Positions 9,012 to 21,581 of a stretch of 64,000 nucleotides of DNA are shown here, one piece after another. The translations under genes were made by a program, and so were the position numbers. Origin of the DNA: Nannochloropsis oceanica (taxonomy: Eukaryota; Sar; Eustigmatophyceae; Eustigmatales; Monodopsidaceae); assembly GCA_004519485.1 (NCBI GenBank), contig CP038120.1:372501-436500 (forward strand). The letters run 5' to 3'. The first letter of the stretch is position 1; every line of letters starts with the position of its first letter. The notes beneath the pieces were generated by a model, which saw only the letters and a list, made by a program, of their open reading frames with translations, was not told where the DNA came from and did not search any database.

Positions 9012-11037
9012 TCACAACCGCCGCCTTCGTGGCCGCCCCTCCGAAGCGGGGGTAGCAGGCGTGGCGGGCATAGATGGCTCAGCCTTTGCACTCTTCTTCT
9101 TTCCCACATTCCCTCCCTTCTTCACCCCTTCCTCCGCTTCTTCCCCAAATACAAGTGCTTTCCAGGACTGGAAAAAGAGGTAGGGAGGGAGGAGAGCCCA
9201 AGGGGCGTTCATCCCCACGACGAGGAACCAAAAGAGGAAAGGATCGGAACTAAGATGACCATGCCACCCCTCCTTCGTGAAGAGCGGGTGGAGAACAAAC
9301 CAGACAAGGCCGTAGATCTAGGGAAGGAGGGAAGGAGAGAAGGAGAGCGGATGAAGGACGGGAGGGGAGGGAGGGGAGGGAGGGGGGATTAGGCAAGCTT
9401 GCAGCTGAAGCAATCAAGAAACACCATGGGGTAACGGGATGGGAGTGAGAAAAGGAGGAGATCAAGATATGGAGAAGGTGAAAGATAGGCACCGACATAC
9501 AGACATACGAAATGACACACACAAGGGAGGGAGGGAGGGAGGGAAGGAGGGAAGAAAAAGCCGGACGCACATGACAAGTGCACAGAACCAACTGCAGGGG
9601 ATGCCGCCACGATTTCTGGTGCGTGACGGCATAGGCAATAGCGAAGCACATGGGCCCATCGAAAATAGCGGTGATAGCTTCCATAGCTGCGGTGCCCGCC
9701 TGAGAAAAAGAGGGGAGGAAGGGAGGGAAAGGAGAAAAAGAAGGGAGGGAGAGAGAGAGAGGGAGGGAGGGGGGGAAAAAGGGGGAGGAGGGTTGAGATA
9801 ATGTCCGGAAGTGCATGTCATTGATAGGAAGACGCAGGTGTCAGAGTGACGGGCTCGACGAGGCGGACACGATTGGGAGGAAGGGGGGGGGGAAGGGAGG
9901 GTGGGAAGGTTTGCTTACCTCCATTGGCGAGCCATAGCGGAAATCACCAGAAGCATAAAAATCGAGGCCGGGCTTAAGGAAGCTCTGCTCGCGACGGAAG
10001 ACGAAGGACCCCTCAATCCAGATCTAGGGGGAGGGATGGAGGGAGGGATGGAGGGAGGGATGGAGGGAGGCAACATTATACTTTCATTGTGCGTGACAAT
10101 CAACCGGAGACACTCCGGTTGACATCTTCTTCCCTCCCTCCCTTCCTCCTTCTCTTTTTACGTACATGAATTGGACAGAGGTTGGGGGGAGCATCGACAA
10201 GTGCATGTGACACCGTAGAGAAGAATTGAAACGTTCTTGACGGACTCTATCCATCCATCCCCCTACTTCATATCCTCCTCCCTTTCTCTTTCCTTCCTCC
10301 TCCTCTAACTTACATGAATGACCCCCGAAAGCACGAACCAAAAGTTGACGGGTGTAAGGAGATGCGTTTGCAGGCTCTTGTCCTTTTTCGTTGTCTGAAA
10401 AGGAAGGCGGGAGGGAGGGAAGAAGGGAGGGAGGGTAGGGAAGGCAAGGTTATAAAAAGGGCATGTGGTAGCTTCTTGTTCTCTATCAGACGCGCCTCCA
10501 TTGTGTGAGGGATTAAACTCCATTCGAGCCCACCGTGCCTTCCTCCCTTCCCTCCCTCCTCCCTTCTTCCATACCCAAAATAGCACGCCGAAGACGAGGG
10601 AAACGCTCACACCTAGGCCCAGCAAGACTTTCATCCAATCCTACGAGGATATGAAGAAAGAGGGGGAGATGAAAGAAGAATACGGGTGCATGAGTGAAAT
10701 GAGGGTGAAACAAAGAAGGATCGACGTGTCACAGTCACAGCCCCTTCCCTCCGTCCCTCCCTCCTTATTACCATCAGCGTCATGACTACTGGCGCCTTTG
10801 GCGCAGCCATACCGCCAGCGTAGTTGTTGGTTAGCTCAGCGACGGATTCGTAGGCCGCAGAGGCATATTGCTTGATGCTCTGTTACGAAGAAAGACAGGG
10901 TATGGGAGGGAGGGGGGGCGGTGGTCGGTTGCGGTAAGCAGACGAGAGGAGGAGAGGAGGAGGACAATGAAGCCTCATCTCTACCCAAGAAACGTGATTA
11001 CCTCCATGGTCTTGCTATATTTTGGGTTCAAGTGCAT
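9012..11037 (-). CDS. EBP: Emopamil-binding protein family: 3-beta-hydroxysteroid delta8-delta7 isomerase
   Basis: Seven exons on the minus strand (11002-11037, 10772-10879, 10575-10640, 10314-10394, 9919-10023, 9571-9699, 9012-9317) join in frame into 276 residues. EBP is an ER membrane enzyme that moves the sterol C8-C9 double bond to C7-C8 in sterol biosynthesis. Family landmarks are NFWFVLSGVIH joined to IWIEGSF (conserved His and Glu of the H-x3-E region), MEAITAIFDGP (human METITA), WRHPLQLVLCTCHIYG, and FWFLVVGMNAPW (human FMNALW). These supply the acidic, His and Asn positions expected in the active site. Several hydrophobic membrane segments are visible. The C-terminal ~45 residues are Lys/Arg/Ala-rich, a possible ER-retention tail. 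ATG 11037 is the first in-frame start; the N-terminus could extend further. Confidence 0.88.
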
Positions 11038-12991
11038 GTAGGTTCTGCTGGCGCTTAAGAAGGAAGCCGTGACGGTGTTAAAGCAGCTCGGCGGGAATGG
11101 ACGTTGCTCCTACCGAGTTGCCACGAGAGTGTGCCCCTGTATTGTGGGGCGGATGAAAAAGCAGCACCAACAGTATCAGTGAGAACAAGGGACGTAACAC
11201 GCACGCGTAGCATCACATGGGTGCCCCGAACTATCAATAGAGGCATATTCCTGCGTTCCTGCTGAACGCATCGCATTACGTTCGCGAATGCGCCTTGTGG
11301 CATTTCCTGTCTTCACTTTTTGCCTTCAAAGCGGGCCATAAATCGATCCGATCCTTCCACAAACATACCAAGCAACGCTCTGCTTCTGCCCTCTTGCTCG
11401 GACCAATCCATTCAATGTACAGGGTAACGTGGAAGAATGATATTTAAGTATTTTTCTCCGTTTTCTACATCCATGATCTCCCAGCATTTTGCGCGCAACA
11501 CAAACGATACAACTTTGGTAGTATTTTTGCGGGCAATTCCCGACCCTTCACAGTATAAATACTGCCATTGTTCCTTTGCAGGCGAAGGCTTTTCTTCGGA
11601 AATCTTCAAGATATAAGGAAATATCCTGTCGATTTAATAGAATATGATTGAAAAAATCAAAGAAACTTTTATTCACGTAATGTTTTGTAGGAGGAGGATA
11701 AGAAGCAGCAGGCCACACAGCGGAGGATCACGAAGAATATTACTATTAATGATAATATCGAGGAAACAATAGCAATCAGAGTAGATTTTCCTATATACAC
11801 GAATCCGCAAAGGAGACGATAGAAAGGACAGCAGGAGAAGAAGATGCAACGCGTGTAATTCACGAACCACCGGGTTTATAATAAAAGCTCTTTGCATCTA
11901 TTTGGCATATCTGTCCATGCATGTGCACCCTCCTCATTCACCTTTCATCCATCATCCATTCATGTACCGCATTTCCTGCTCTTGAAATAGTCATGCACTA
12001 GTTGCTAAAATTCCCGTGATTTAAATGTTCTCCTTTCCTTATCCTTTTATGAATGGCCTGGCTAATACACCTAAAACACTTGCAATATTCCTTTCGAAAG
12101 ATTTTAGATCGATGGGATGGGATCTTTCTCTCTTTTCCCCGATGAAGTGCGTCCAGACCGATGGTCGATGAAATTTATCGTAGTCAAAGGACTACTCCAA
12201 AACTATCCTCCTCCCCCCTCCCTCATGAGTATTTCTCCCTTCTTTGCCCGAGCAATTTCGGACACCAAAGTGCTCATATATATACATGAAGGAAATACAG
12301 CGAATGTGAACAGGAAAAAATCGCTGGGCGCGAACAAAAATCTTGGGTCGTGGTCTAAGAAAATGGCAGTTTTTTTTTAATATCAGTCGTTACAAAACCG
12401 AAAACCTTTCCCCTTCTTCCTTGTCTTGTGAGTTGTGATAAGCTTTTCTTCGAGACGCAAGCTCATCATCGAGGTGATTTTGTCTGCTTACAGGCCTTGA
12501 GGCATTGCTGACCTTCCTAAGGACATACATATACCATATGTTGATTTTCCTTTTTCCCCTTTTACTACGCGGAGGCCCATATCAACGGGGGAGCGTTTCC
12601 ACTCGACGCCCATCATACCGCTGTCTTAGCTCCTGAGCTAACGATAAGTCTCGTCGAGCTATGGTATTTTACCTCTAATAGTAAAGGGCATGGCAATTTC
12701 ACCCGCCACATCCGCGGCATCGCCCACGACCATCAGCAGCAATGCGTTGCGGCCGTCGAGGCCCTAGACTAGAGGGCCCATTCCCCGGGGATATGTCTCT
12801 TTGTGGCGTTACGTATGGTTTCCTTTCACGCTCTCAACATCCAAAGACTCTTAACACCAAACAAGACCAGGTTCTGCAGGGTCAAGCAGCTCAGTGACAC
12901 GGGGGGACGCAGCGGAGTTGCAGGCTGGTTGGCTCGAAGTTCCACGTGATTTCGCGTTGCCTCTGCACAAAGAGGGTTACTACGAGCCGCC
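11038..12991. other. Divergent intergenic region between EBP (-) and the KH gene (+)
   Basis: About 2 kb with no supported gene and almost none of the CCCT/GGGA tracts that fill neighbouring introns. Near 12690-12770 a short open frame ends in HDHQQQCVAAVEALD before a TAG; I do not recognise it and no start or splice context supports it. The right end is the likely promoter and 5' leader of the KH gene. Confidence 0.5.
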
Positions 12992-15223
12992 ATGGACCCT
13001 GATGCGACACTCACAGATCAGGGCGACCAACGAAAGGTAAGCCGATGAAAGACATTCGAGAGTCAAGAAAAAATCCTGGCCAGTGTGTCGTTGGAACCCG
13101 ATGCAGCGATATCAGGATATTGAACCTAAATCTCATTATAAATCGCACAGACCCCGTCATGTGTCGTTGGCCTGGATAATCTTTCTCTCGACAGAGAGGA
13201 GATTTGCGAGGTGGAAGCGCTCAAGGCCAAGACGAGCAGTGTCCACTCAACGACGGCTCCCATTGGGCTAGATAGTGGCATCTGGTCGGTCCAAAACTCT
13301 TCTGAGTTCTGTTCACTGCCCGCCTCTTTTGCTTCGTCGAATCTCAATCATAACGCGGCTAACTTTCATCCGGCCGCTTCATCATTTGGCGCCTCGCTTC
13401 ACCTTCCCCTCACCGTCGCCGAGACCTCCTGTAGCACTTTCGGTAGTTCCGACCATCCACACATAAGCAACAAGGCATATAGCGACCAAAATTATACCCA
13501 CGCAAACCTCCCCATATTTTCGCTGTCCAGCTATCTGGAGAGTAGTTTTGCGTCTCCGATATCCGATGACATGCTCTACGTCGCTTGTAATAACATCAAG
13601 CTCCCTTCCGTACTTCCGAGTGGCACAACCAGGAGGCGCAAACCCACTACCACCACTACACGCATCCTTCTGGCCGCGCATTGCGCCGGCTGTATCATTG
13701 GACATGGTGGAAATGTCATCAAGAGTATTCGTGACATCTCGGGTGCCTATGTGACCATACTTGACCGTGGAAGCGAGAATCGGAACAGCTCGTACCGTCT
13801 GGTCACGCTCGTCGGCCCCTTACAGGCCGTGGGGACAGCCATACAGATGATTGGCCTTCAGGCAGACCTCTTTGATAATGATTTGTCTGTGGATCAAAGT
13901 GGATTAACTCAGGTCATGAGCGGCGGGAGCGGCCTCAACGATTATCAACACCCGTCAATGGCAACCCAGAGCTCCGTTTCATCAGCCCCGTCTTATGTGT
14001 CTCACCCCCTGTACAGCCGTGGGACTAGCCACGAGAGGGAAGCTGGAATGGTCAACATGTTGGGTCATCCAGGGAGCATAGGCATGGGCATTCATATGAT
14101 TGTTGACAGTGTGATGCTGGGCAAGCTGACCGGTAAGTATTGGTGGAGGGTCAACGAGATACAATGGCAGACGGGAGTGCGCCGGATCCAAGTCTTGAGT
14201 ACAAGCGAAAGTAAGCAAGAAGGCAGCATCCGGAACGAGAGGATAGTGGTGATCTTGGGAACAGCGGAGCAGTGTTTGAGGGCACATCGAGAGATCACCT
14301 TGATTCTGGAGGCGGATCCCCTGAGTCTCGAGCGCAGGGAGGAACAGCGAGGCCTAGGAGAGCGAGGGAGACAGAACGGTCCATGTGACAACAACCTTAC
14401 CAGCTTAAAAGTTGATTCAACACCAATGAAGAGCCCCTCATCGGTTCAGTGCCTATCATTGCTGGAGCGAGAAGAGAAGGAAGAATATGACAACTCGCGA
14501 GACAGAGCAGGCTGTGAATGGCACTGGGATCCCAACACAAATGCCGCTGGTGAGAAGCAGGAGAAGGACGAGGGCAACGAGGAAGATCAGGGAAACGATG
14601 AAGTGAGCAAAATTTCCTCAAGTTTCATTGCTCCCAAGGCCGAGGTCACCATGGCGGCAAAATCTCTGAGCGTGGGGGCTACTGGGGCAGGGAATGTTTC
14701 AAGGACCACAAGCTGTGAGTCTCAGGCATTTCCGGCCCCTGCGATGTCCGTGAAACTTCTTCCCTCCACCCTTTCCGAAAAGCTAACGACAGATAAGGCC
14801 CGTGCCATAGCCACAAATCCCCTTTCTCTCCCCTCTACGGTCTTTTCGCCCCTGCCTCTCCAGCCTTCGTCCTCGTCGTCTTCGGCAACATCGTCGCTTT
14901 CCTCCCCGGTGCCATCGGTAGACGAGTGTGGGAACACTTCTGTCCAGAGCGTGGTCAACGCAGATGCGAAAAAGAACTTTCGGGAATTTTCTGCACAGTT
15001 CGTTGTGTACATCTCTAACCAAAACATCGGGAGGTTGATTGGTAAAGGAGGCAGCACGATTCGGCTGCTGCGTCATGAGACAAAGTGTCAGATTGAGGTT
15101 GAAAATTACCATCACTTCATGGACATGCGAGAGGTGCGAATCAGAGGGACTCTTCAGCAGGTCCACATGGCTGTTGGCATGCTCGGGCACCAACTGTTTG
15201 GTCGGAAAGATGGAGTGTGTTAA
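12992..15223 (+). CDS. KH-domain RNA-binding protein with three KH modules (PCBP/Nova-like architecture)
   Basis: Exon 1 (12992-13036) encodes MDPDATLTDQGDQRK and ends at a GTAAGC donor. Exon 2 runs from 13151 after CACAG to the TAA at 15223, giving 705 residues. KH1 (about 13655-13870) carries the GxxG loop in CIIGHGGNVIKSI. KH3 (about 14995-15210) carries NIGRLIGKGGSTIRLL. A middle module (about 14090-14310) has the helix and strand pattern GKLTGKYWWRVNEIQ but a poor GxxG, so it may fold without binding RNA. The linker between KH2 and KH3 is acidic and then Ser-rich. KH proteins bind single-stranded RNA or DNA, often in splicing or translation control; the target here is unknown. The gene has one small intron and no CCCT tracts, unlike its neighbours. 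Confidence 0.88.
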
Positions 15224-15467
15224 CTGATGTTATTGTAGTCCCTGTCGGTTAGCTAGTAGCGAACAGTAACATACATAGGTACTTACACCTATAACACTAG
15301 TAAAGACTCATTGAATCGAATTTAGATTTCATATTTGCTTATCTGTAGGGGAAAGTGTGCGTAGCTCCTTTTGGAGACTTAGAAAGGCACGAATATGATG
15401 GTCAGCTATTGCCATAAGGAGATAGATTTGTCCGTAGGTTTAGTATGTATTTTAAAAGAAAATTTTG

Positions 15468-15473
15468 AATAAA
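15468..15473 (+). promoter_or_regulatory. Candidate polyadenylation signal of the KH gene
   Basis: AATAAA lies 245 bases after the stop codon in an AT-rich stretch and is followed by pyrimidine-rich sequence. It is the best match downstream of the KH gene; use of this site is inferred. Confidence 0.45.
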
Positions 15474-15757
15474 AATAGTCTCCTTTGGGCGGCCAAGAAT
15501 GAAGCCATTGTTTCACTCCTACTATTACCCGCGGTGCCCCCTCCTTCCTTCCATCTTTCTGTCTTTTAATTTTACTTTTTGCGGTTCAGGTTGCTGACTT
15601 CAATTCCCCCCTCTTCTGCCGTACCTTTTTCCACACTTTTTATGAATATTTACAAACGCACACGCACGTACACGCATGTTAATGCGCGCCCCCATAATCT
15701 ACAGTGATTCACTCAACAGAAACATGCACCTGTTTCCCTCCCTCCCCAACCCTCTCT

Positions 15758-18700
15758 CTACTTTCCTCCCTCTATCCCCACCTCTCTCCATCTCCTTCCC
15801 AATTGCCGCAACGCCACATCCTCCTCCTCCTCCTCAACCTCGGCCAGGTCCTCCTCCTCGCCCTCACCCATTCCTGCAAACCCCCTCCTTTCCTCCCTCT
15901 CCTGCTCTGCGAACAAATCATCATCATCCTCTTCCTCCCTTTGTTCCTTCACTTGTTGTACGCTCATTCCCATCCCTCCCTTCCAATTGACTTTCCATTC
16001 TCCTTCTCTCTCCTCCTTGCCCCCCTGCCATCCCTTCCTCCCTCCTCCCGCTCCTCCTCCTCCTCCTGCTCCTGCCCCTTCCACTCTCCTCGCCGCAGAT
16101 ACTGCCGCTGCTGCTGCCTCCTTGATCGCCATCGCCCTGGCTTCCTCAAGCGCAGCCGCATCTCTCTTATTCTTGGGTTTCACTGTCGCTATCACTCGAT
16201 TCAGATATTGATCCGAAACGCTCTGCTGCTGCAAGCCCTGCCGCAAGGAGGTGGGCGGCAAGGCAGACTGCGTCGCGGCACGCTTCGCGGCTGCTGCTGT
16301 GATAGCAGGGCGACGACCATTTTTGTCTCCCTGCTCTTCATCCTCGTCCTCGTCCTCACGGTCGTCCTCCTCCCATCCCTCGTCTTCGTCGTCCTCCTCC
16401 CTCTCGTCCTCCTCCCCTTCTTCCATCCATCCCTCCAGCCCTACCCCCACTTCCTTCTGAAGGAAGCTCATCCTCAGCAACCTCTTGCCCACATTTACAC
16501 TACTTCTTCTCTTCCTCTTCCTCGTCTCGGCCGCCGCTGCTGCTGATGCTGCTGTTGCTGCTGTCACTGCTGCTGTGTCTGCCGCATCAGCATCCTCCCT
16601 CTCTCCCTCCACGGCTCCGGCTGCTGCAGCTACAGGTGAAGCCGGCTCATCCTCCCCCCTTCCCTCCCTTCCTCCCTTTTCCCTGGAGAAAAAGTCGTCC
16701 TCCGTTTTGCCTTCAAAAATGTCGTCGTCGTCGCCGCCCTGGGCGTATACACGCACCATCTTTGGGAGGGAGGGAGGGAGGGAGGGAGGGAGAGGATGTA
16801 CAGGTAAAAAAAGGGTAAAGCGATGAAAGGGGGAGAAGAAAGTAATGGGAAAGGCATTGCCCCCTCCCTCCCTCCCTCCCTCCCTCTCTTCCTTTGGACC
16901 TACCTCTCGCAACATGGCCTTCTTTCCCTTCCCTCTCACTCCCGCCTTGACCGCCGACCCGGTTCCTCCATTCTCCTTCTCCCCCTTCCTCGCACTTCCT
17001 CCCTCCTTCCTTCCACCTCCCCCCACCCCTCGTTTCCTTGCACTCCCCATCCCCCCACCGGCCACAGGCGGGAGGGAGGACGAGGACGAGGAAGGGAGGG
17101 AGGAAGGGGGAGACCCTTCCACATCCAGAAACCAACGATGCTGACACTCAGTGGCTGTCCGGCCGGGGACAAAGGAAGCGACTCGACCCCAATAGCCCCC
17201 CCTTCCTCCTCCTCCTCCTACGCCCGCGCCCACTTTCATTCGCACGGCGTCTTGCAGCAGTTCCAAGTCGGAGGAAGACCAGCCTCCCCCTCCTTCCTTC
17301 CCTCCCTCCCGTCCTCCTTCTTCTTTGTCCCTTGCTGAGGGAGGGAGGGAAGGAGGGAGGGAGGGAGGAGGGGGCTTGCCGACCCCAACGCCGACGACGG
17401 CCTTGATCTTCCCGGCAGGCGTTATCTTGGTGGCTGAGGGAGGGAGGGAGGAAGGGGGCGAGGAAGAGGTGGTGGAGCTGGTGCGGCTGATTCGGGTGCG
17501 CGTCGCCCTCGCCTTCCCTCCCTTCTTCACCTCGGCTGCTATTGCTGCTGCTGCTGCTGCTGCTGCTGCCGCTGCTGCTGCTGCCGTCTCATTCTTCTTC
17601 ATCTTCCCGCCTGCCGCTGGCACCTTGCGCATGGCAGGAGGGGCAGCAGCAGCAGCAATCTTCTTTCCTCCCTTCTTCGTAGCAGCCTTTGCAGCACATG
17701 CTGCTCCTGCCCCCTTCCTCCCTCCCTTCCTCGCCCTCCTTCCCTGTCTCCCTCTCCCTCCCTCCTCGTAGTCACTCTCACTTCCGTTCCCCTCATCCGA
17801 CGACGGCGAAGAGGGAGGTGACATAGACCCTTCCTCGCCCTCCCCTCCTTCCCCCCTTTCCTCCCCCCCGCCCTCCTCCATCTCCCCTTCTTGTTCTTCC
17901 TGGTCAGACGAGGCTGCCGACGTGACACTCTTGCCTCGCTTTCTCCCTCCCTCCCTCCCTCCCTCCCTCCTTCCTCCACTCCTCTTGGTCGCAGGCGCCT
18001 TCCCAGCAGCTGCAGGACGAGGACGAGGAGGTGTAATAGTAGTAGTAGTGGTAGCAGCAGCTGCTGCTGCTGCTCTTGCTATCACTTTTTCTCTCCCTCC
18101 CTCGTCCTCGTCCTCCTCCTCGTCCTCCTCACTGTCGCCTAGCCCAAGGAGCTCCAAAGCTGACAGCCCCCCCCCTCCCCTGCTGCCGCTGCTACTGTTG
18201 CTGCTGCTGCTACCCTTACTCCCCGCGCTGCCCCTGCTACTGGTCACGTGGATGCTGCTGCTGCTGTTGCTGCTCCTCGTCTTCTTCATCGTGGTGATGT
18301 GCGAGGAGGGTGCTGGTGCTGCTCCTTGCTTCACCTCCTCACTGCCACTGCCACTGCCACTGCTGCTGCTGCTGCCGCGATCATTGTTGGTCATCCGCTT
18401 CCCCTCCTTCACCTTCACCTCTTGAGCTTCCTCTTCTTCTTCCTCCTCCTCCTCCTCCCCCCCTTCCCTCCCATCCTCCCGGAGAAAAGGCGGCGACGCA
18501 GGCAAGCCTGAAGACAGCCCGTTCCTCTCCTTCTCCTTCTCCGTCTCCTCCTTCTTCTTCTTCAAATGGGAAGACCCCCGGCTTCCTCGGCGCCCGCCCT
18601 CCCTCCCTCCCTCTCTCCCTCCCAACGCATCGGGCGTCCCCTCCACCAGCCTCAACACCTCTCCTCCCTCACTCACCACAGCATGTTGCGACCTCCAGAA

Positions 18701-19848
18701 ATCCAGGACAGGCAATCGGACCCTCTTTCCTCCCTCCCTACCTCCCTCCTCTTTCCCCGGGGAGGGAGGGGGGGAAGGAGGAGAGGAGGAAGAGGGCGCA
18801 TGGCCACGGGAGGCGGTGATGGAGGGAGGGAGGGAGACAGGGGGAGAGGATGGGGTGGAAGAGGAAAGGGAGTTCAGTAGAGGCACGCGCACTCTTCCTG
18901 AACGGCCTCGGGCGATGGTGATGGAGGGAGGGAGGGAGAGCGGAGGGGAGGGGGGGGGGGGAGGGGGATGGAGAAAGGGAAATCAATCTGGTGTTTCTCT
19001 TCCTCTGCTCCCTGCCATTCTCCTTCTCGGCGGAGGACGGGAGGGAGGACGGGAGGGAGGGCGGGGGAGAGGTCGAGCTGCTGTTCTTGGAACGGTGCCG
19101 AACAGTGATCATCAGCTCCGCTTTCTTCAACCACCGTTCCGTCTCGCTCTCCCTCCCTCCCTCGGTCCCCGCCTCGCTCCCTTCCTCGCCCTTGCTGCCT
19201 CCCCTGGGGCGAGGTCGCGGGGGAGGGGGAGGCATCAAAGAGGCGAGGTGACCCCTCCCTCCCACCCTCTCTCTCTCCTCCTCCTCCTCCTCCTCCTCCT
19301 CCTCCTCCTCTTCGTCCCCCAGCATCGCCAAAATGCCCCCGTACAGGCCCCCGCCCTTTTTTCCCTCCCTCCCTCCCTCCCTCCCTCTCTCCCTCCCTCC
19401 TTCACCCCTTGAAGACGCAGCAGAAGAAACGGACACAACTGAGCCCGTAGATCCTCCCGTCCTCCTCTTGTCCCTCCCTCCCTCCCTCCCTCCCTTCCTC
19501 GATCCCTCACTGCCAGTGCTGCCCTCCTTCCTCTTCCTCTTCCTCTTCTTCTCCTTCTTCCTCCTTCCTTCCATTCCTCCCTCCCTCCTTTCCTCGCCCT
19601 TCGCCCCCCTCTTCTTGCTATCACTGCTGCTCCTCCGACGCACTGAATGAAGTACGGGTGCTCCCTTTCCCTCCTTCCCTCCCTCTTTCCCTCCCTCCTT
19701 CTCTTCGACCTTCCCAGGCCTGCTGCTTTCCTTTCTACCTACGGAGGCAGGAAGAGATGGAGGGACGGAGGGAGGGCCAGGAGGAGGGGAAGGAAAGTTC
19801 GCGCCTGCCAACGAGCCGAGCGAGGTTGTCTTCCTCCTAAGGCCTACA

Positions 19849-19880
<32 letters not shown>

Positions 19881-20183
19881 ATCCACCTCTTCCTCCTCTA
19901 TTTCCTCGTCGAGAAAAGTCCTCTTCTTCCTCTTTCTCCCACTGCTGGTGCTTGGGGTGTTTGTCGTACTGCTGCTGCTGCTGCTGCTATTACGTAGCCT
20001 CTTGCCAGCCGAGGAGGAGGAGGGATGGAGGGAGGAAGGGCGGGAGGAGGGGATGGAGGCAGGAGAGGGGAAAGTGTTGGTGGATGACAACGAAACTCTT
20101 TTCTTCCGCTGCTGCTGCTGCTGCTGCGGCTGCGGTTGTTGTTGTTGTCTCTTCAGTGCGGAAGAAGGTGGTGGTGGCATGAG

Positions 20184-20219
<36 letters not shown>

Positions 20220-21581
20220 TGCTTCATCCAACGAACTACTCCTTCTCCTTCCCCCCCCACGCCCTCCCACGTCCTCTTTCGATGCTGCCACCCACAGCGA
20301 CCCCCCCCCCCTCCCTCCCTCCCTCCCTGTGATCTTCCTTCCATTCATTCTCACACCGCCAAATCCCTCTTCTTCCTCGTCCTCAGCCTCTCCCTCGTCG
20401 TCGTCCTCCTCCTCAGGACCAGTCGCCTTGGCCGTTTTCGTCGGTTTCACTCTTAACGGCAAGGGCGTTCCGTCCCACTCACTCACAAAGCTCTCCCCTT
20501 CCTCCCCCCCTCCTTGCCCCCCCTCTTCCATTCCGTCGTCCTTCCCGGGCGCAATGCGTCTGCTACTGCCACTGCTGCGTCCGCGGGAGGGAGGGAGGGA
20601 GGGAGAAAGGAAAAGAAGGCTGCTTCTCGGTGTTCCGTATCCCGCAGCTGCCGCTGCTGCTGCTGCTGCTGCTGCTGCTGCCCCGCCCCCACCCTCCTCC
20701 CTTTCCTCTTCCTTCCGATCAATTCCCATCATCCCTCCTTCTTCCTGTCCCTTCTTCTCTCCCTCATCCACGCCCTCAAAAGTCTGCGCGCTGTTATTCT
20801 TTTCCCCTCCCGCATTACTCCCACTCCCTCCCTCCCTCCCTACACCCCTTCCTCCTCCTCCTACCGACGTCGTGCTTATGGGTCTCTTGAACGTTATTGC
20901 TCCTACCCCTTCATCCCTTCTTCCCTCTCTCCCCGCCGAAAACGCGTCACCTCCACTGCTCCCTCTCCCTCCCTCCCTCCCTCCCTCCCTCCCTCCTCCC
21001 CTCAGTACGGCCCGTCTCACACACTGCGGCATCGGGGAGGCCTGACAGAGGTCGTCAAATGTCTTGTTCATCAACCCCGCACTCCCTCCATACGCGTACA
21101 CAGGAATTGGCATGGCAACGGCCGCTGCCGCTGGAGGAGGGAGGGAGGGGGGGAGAGCAGGGGAGGTCAAGGAGGAAGAGGAGGAGGGGCATTGGAAGAT
21201 GGGAGGGACGGAAGCAGTTCCAAGGCTGAAGCCACGGCTACCTCGCCTTCCCCCGATTCCTCCTCCTCGTCCTACACCCCCACTGCCCAGGATAGGCAAG
21301 GCCGCCAGCAGTCCTCCTCCTCCTGCTGCTGCTGCTCTCGCTGCTGCTGCTTCTCCCGTTGCTCCTGGAGTCGTTGTAGAGGAGGAGGTAGAGGAGGAGA
21401 CAGCAATGCGCGGCATGGGCGATTGGAGGGTCTTGAGAAAGTCCGCATTGAAGATAGCACCGGAACGGAGAGGGTCGCTCCGTCGTCTCGGCTGCTGCTG
21501 CTGCTGCTGGAGAGTGCTCCCTCCTAGTGCTTGTGCTGTTGATGGCGGTGGCAGCGGTGTTGGGGGCATTGGAGGATTCAT
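15758..21581 (-). CDS. Candidate KNL2/Mis18BP1 (CENPC-like motif plus SANT/Myb domain), low-complexity
   Basis: Two long minus-strand frames, 18887-21581 and about 15758-18720, form one gene of roughly 1,850 residues starting MNPPMPPTPLPPP at 21581. Near 18686-18723 it reads RVRLPVLDFWRSQ, matching the R-x3-P-x-L-x-F-W core of CENPC-k motifs; the preceding frame ends in RKSAR, which would complete an S-x-R start. At about 17114-17281 a SANT/Myb domain begins WSSSDLELLQDAV and continues YWGRVASFVPGRTATECQHR. This order (CENPC-like motif, then C-terminal SANT) is that of non-plant KNL2/M18BP1, which licenses CENP-A loading at centromeres. I see no SANTA domain. The rest is poly-Ala, poly-Ser, poly-Gln, acidic runs and GGREGG repeats. 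The exact splice junction between the two frames is unresolved. A different SANT-domain nuclear protein is the main alternative. Confidence 0.55.
19847..20218. repeat. CTG/CAG triplet runs in coding sequence
   Basis: Pure or near-pure triplet runs occur at 19847-19880 and 20184-20217, with shorter ones at about 19970-19990 and 20108-20150. In the minus-strand gene they encode poly-Ala and poly-Gln tracts, so they are part of the candidate KNL2 gene. Comparable runs recur near 17535-17580 and 20648-20682. Confidence 0.85.

Noticed and set aside
10150-10200. Possible extra EBP exon (DAPPNLCPIH with a GTACGT donor)
   Set aside because: Direct joining of GVIH to IWIEGSF restores the conserved EBP sequence and frame, so the extra segment would disrupt the family core.
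18722-18755. A 19-nt intron that would restore frame before the CENPC-like motif
   Set aside because: Too short for the spliceosome; an error or a different junction is more likely.
15704-18880. Many plus-strand frames opposite the KNL2-like gene
   Set aside because: They are shadows of repeat-rich minus-strand coding sequence, lacking domains or splice logic, while the minus strand carries the SANT and CENPC-like motifs.
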